From contig CAMLDR010000087.1 of assembly GCA_946478775.1 (NCBI GenBank), positions 1-17,719 on the forward strand: 17,719 bases of DNA. Reading direction: 5' to 3'. Under the pieces are notes generated by a model. The model saw nothing but the letters and a program-made list of their open reading frames with translations. It had not been told where the DNA came from and did no database searches. Position 1 is the stretch's first letter, and each line of letters opens with the position of its first letter. This stretch comes from an uncultured Flavobacteriales bacterium. Lineage in GTDB: Bacteria; Bacteroidota; Bacteroidia; Flavobacteriales; Crocinitomicaceae. The position numbers and the translations under genes are program-made. Shown here in pieces: positions 16,250 to 17,719 of the stretch.

Positions 16250-16252
16250 TTT

Positions 16253-17539
16253 ATGTCAGCGGGAAAAAAGATTGTAGTTGGATTGGATATAGGAACAACT
16301 AAGATTGCATGCTTGGTTGGTACGAAAAATGAACATGGCAAAATTGAAATTATTTCCATGGGTAAAAGCGAGTCGCTGGGCGTTGCCAGAGGAATCGTGT
16401 CCAATATTGAGAAAACAGTTCAATCCATTAAGTCCGCTGTGGAAGAAGCTCAAAACCGTGTAGACGCAGATTTGATCATTCGTGTAGTGAATGTGGGAAT
16501 TGCCGGTCAGCACATCAAAAGTTTACAGCATAGAGGAATTTATACGCGAAACAATCCCGACACAGAGATTTCCCAAAAGGATATCAATGCATTGATCGAT
16601 GATATGTACAAACTGGTAATGCCTCCGGGGGAGGAAATTATCCACGTACTTCCGCAGGAATATATTGTTGATAACGAACAGGGAATTATCGATCCGATTG
16701 GTATGATGGGGGTTCGCCTGGAAGCAAATTTCCATATCATAACCGGTCAGATCAATGCAGCGAAGAATATTAAAGTTTGTGTGGATAAATCAGGTCTTCA
16801 GGTGAAGGATATCATTTTGGAGCCGATTGCTTCCGCTGATGCTGTTTTGAATGATGAAGAAAAAGAAGCCGGAGTTGTTTTGGTGGATATCGGTGGTGGA
16901 ACGACAGACGTGGCGATTTTCCACGAAGGAGTTATTCGCCATACAGCCGTTATTCCTTTCGGTGGAAATGTGATCACAGATGATATCAAGGAAGGTTGTA
17001 CGATTCTTCGCCGTCATGCGGAAGCATTGAAGGTGAAATTCGGATCGGCCCTGGCTTCTGAAAGCCTGGAAACAGAGGTGGTTTGCATTCCGGGATTGAG
17101 AGGAAGAGATCCGAAAGAGATTACACTTCGTAATTTGGCCAGCATTGTTCAGGCCCGTATGGAAGAGATCATTGAGCACGTTCACTATGAAATCGTTAAT
17201 TCAGGATACGAGAAAAAAATGATTGCAGGTATTGTTGTAACAGGTGGTGGTTCTCAGTTGAAACACATCACGCAGTTATTTGAATACATGACAGGAATGA
17301 CTACGCGAATTGGTCTTCCGACAGAGCATTTGGCATCTACTAATACGATCGAAGCAATTACATCTCCGATGTATGCTACGGGTATCGGATTGGTGATGAA
17401 AGGATTTGAGAATGACGTTCCGCAAAAACAGGTGGAATCTGTAACGGGGCAGGTAAAAGGACATTCTACAAAAATGAGAGGAAGTTTCTTTGATACTTTG
17501 TTAACAAAGAGTAAAAATTTCTTCGCAGAGGAAGAGTAA
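16253..17539 (+). CDS. ftsA: Cell division protein FtsA
   Basis: FtsA is an actin-like ATPase that tethers FtsZ filaments to the membrane and recruits later divisome proteins. Phosphate-1 motif VVGLDIGTTKIACLVG lies at about residues 8-22, the 1C domain at about 80-160, phosphate-2 motif VLVDIGGGTTDVAIF with Asp212 and Gly214-216, and the adenosine motif IVVTGGGSQLKHI at about 326-338. The C-terminus, after a short polar linker, is an amphipathic helix with Phe, Leu and Lys (SFFDTLLTKSKNFF), the expected membrane-targeting sequence. The length of 428 residues is normal. The start is set by a strong Shine-Dalgarno sequence. It is separated from ftsQ by the inserted two-component block, and followed after 80 bases by ftsZ. 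Confidence 0.97.
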   Translation: MSAGKKIVVGLDIGTTKIACLVGTKNEHGKIEIISMGKSESLGVARGIVSNIEKTVQSIKSAVEEAQNRVDADLIIRVVNVGIAGQHIKSLQHRGIYTRNNPDTEISQKDINALIDDMYKLVMPPGEEIIHVLPQEYIVDNEQGIIDPIGMMGVRLEANFHIITGQINAAKNIKVCVDKSGLQVKDIILEPIASADAVLNDEEKEAGVVLVDIGGGTTDVAIFHEGVIRHTAVIPFGGNVITDDIKEGCTILRRHAEALKVKFGSALASESLETEVVCIPGLRGRDPKEITLRNLASIVQARMEEIIEHVHYEIVNSGYEKKMIAGIVVTGGGSQLKHITQLFEYMTGMTTRIGLPTEHLASTNTIEAITSPMYATGIGLVMKGFENDVPQKQVESVTGQVKGHSTKMRGSFFDTLLTKSKNFFAEEE

Positions 17540-17619
17540 TAGTAAATTAGCCGGAATTGATTTATCATCAGTTAACGGCCTATGAAAAGGACAACAATAA
17601 CAACAATAAAGAAAAGCAT

Positions 17620-17719
17620 ATGGAATTCGATTTGCCAAAAGGAACAACTTCAATTATCAAGGTAATTGGTGTTGGTGGTGGTGGAAGTAATGCTGTAAAC
17701 CACATGTTCGATCAGGAAA
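17620..17719 (+). CDS. ftsZ: Cell division GTPase FtsZ, N-terminal part (cut by window edge)
   Basis: FtsZ is the tubulin-like GTPase that forms the Z ring. Only 33 codons are present: MEFDLPKGTTSIIKVIGVGG followed by GGSNAVNHMFDQE. The IKVIGVGGGGSNAVN part is the nucleotide-binding T1 loop region that opens every FtsZ. The MEFDLPK start is typical of Bacteroidota. The 80-base gap after ftsA ends in a purine/AC-rich unstructured leader (ACAACAATAACAACAATAAA, 17591-17610) with no Shine-Dalgarno sequence. An earlier ATG at 17582 is out of frame and is not the start. Confidence 0.96.
   Translation, partial: MEFDLPKGTTSIIKVIGVGGGGSNAVNHMFDQE

Larger units (their letters stand above)
15876..16252. 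other. Divergent intergenic region between the kinase gene and ftsA
   Basis: These 377 bases are AT-rich except for the last 50 and hold no plausible gene. They should contain the promoter of the kinase operon on the - strand and, because ftsA is cut off from ftsQ, a separate promoter for ftsA on the + strand. Visible elements are a candidate - strand promoter (15902-15932), a small hairpin GGGCTGTAGCCC (15982-15993), a lone -7 box (16084-16091), and the GC-rich ftsA leader hairpin (16206-16228). Confidence 0.75.

Noticed and set aside
12651..16252. A mobile element carrying the two-component genes
   Set aside because: No transposase, integrase, terminal inverted repeats or target duplication were seen at the borders, so no element boundary can be proposed.
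1..17719. CRISPR arrays, tRNA or rRNA genes, and phage genes
   Set aside because: No regularly spaced repeats, no cloverleaf-like sequences and no phage-type proteins were noticed on either strand.

Overview
The window holds most of a division and cell wall (dcw) gene cluster from a member of the Bacteroidota, probably Flavobacteriales and possibly a Fluviicola/Crocinitomicaceae-like lineage. This placement is inference. It rests on the order mraZ-rsmH-ftsL-ftsI-murE-mraY-murD-(unknown)-ftsW-murG-murC-ftsQ...ftsA-ftsZ, the Bacteroidota-type FtsL and FtsQ, the long MraY with an extra loop, the single C-terminal PASTA domain on FtsI, -7 promoter boxes of the TAnnTTTG type, and mostly weak Shine-Dalgarno signals. 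MurE carries the DNPR motif, which points to meso-diaminopimelate peptidoglycan.

Region 1 (1-12650, all + strand) is a very compact run from the 3' end of mraZ to ftsQ. Many neighbours overlap by 1 to 11 bases (mraZ/rsmH, rsmH/ftsL, ftsL/ftsI, ftsI/murE, murE/mraY, mraY/murD, ftsW/murG), so translational coupling is likely. The products make UDP-MurNAc-pentapeptide (MurC, MurD, MurE), lipid I (MraY) and lipid II (MurG), then polymerise and cross-link it at the septum (FtsW, FtsI) with the FtsQ/FtsL scaffold. Two things break the pattern: a 155-residue protein of unknown function between murD and ftsW, and a palindromic repeat that contains the murG stop codon and fills the murG-murC gap.

Region 2 (12651-16252) separates ftsQ from ftsA, genes that are normally adjacent. 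It holds a ruined gene for a small secreted protein (about 12811-13152) with a recognisable promoter and terminator-like hairpins, a short palindromic repeat, and a two-gene two-component system on the - strand: a secreted/periplasmic-TPR histidine kinase (13908-15875) followed directly by a NarL/LuxR-type response regulator (13248-13907). About 380 bases of AT-rich intergenic DNA lie between the divergent kinase gene and ftsA.

Region 3 (16253-17719) resumes the division cluster with ftsA, which has a strong ribosome binding site and a GC-rich leader hairpin, and the first 33 codons of ftsZ, cut by the window edge.

Most of the window is a conventional dcw cluster. The less ordinary parts are the split between ftsQ and ftsA, the gene fossil in it, the unknown dcw-embedded protein and the small palindromic repeats. 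I found no clear evidence of a wholly new system, and no tRNA, rRNA, CRISPR array, transposase or phage gene.
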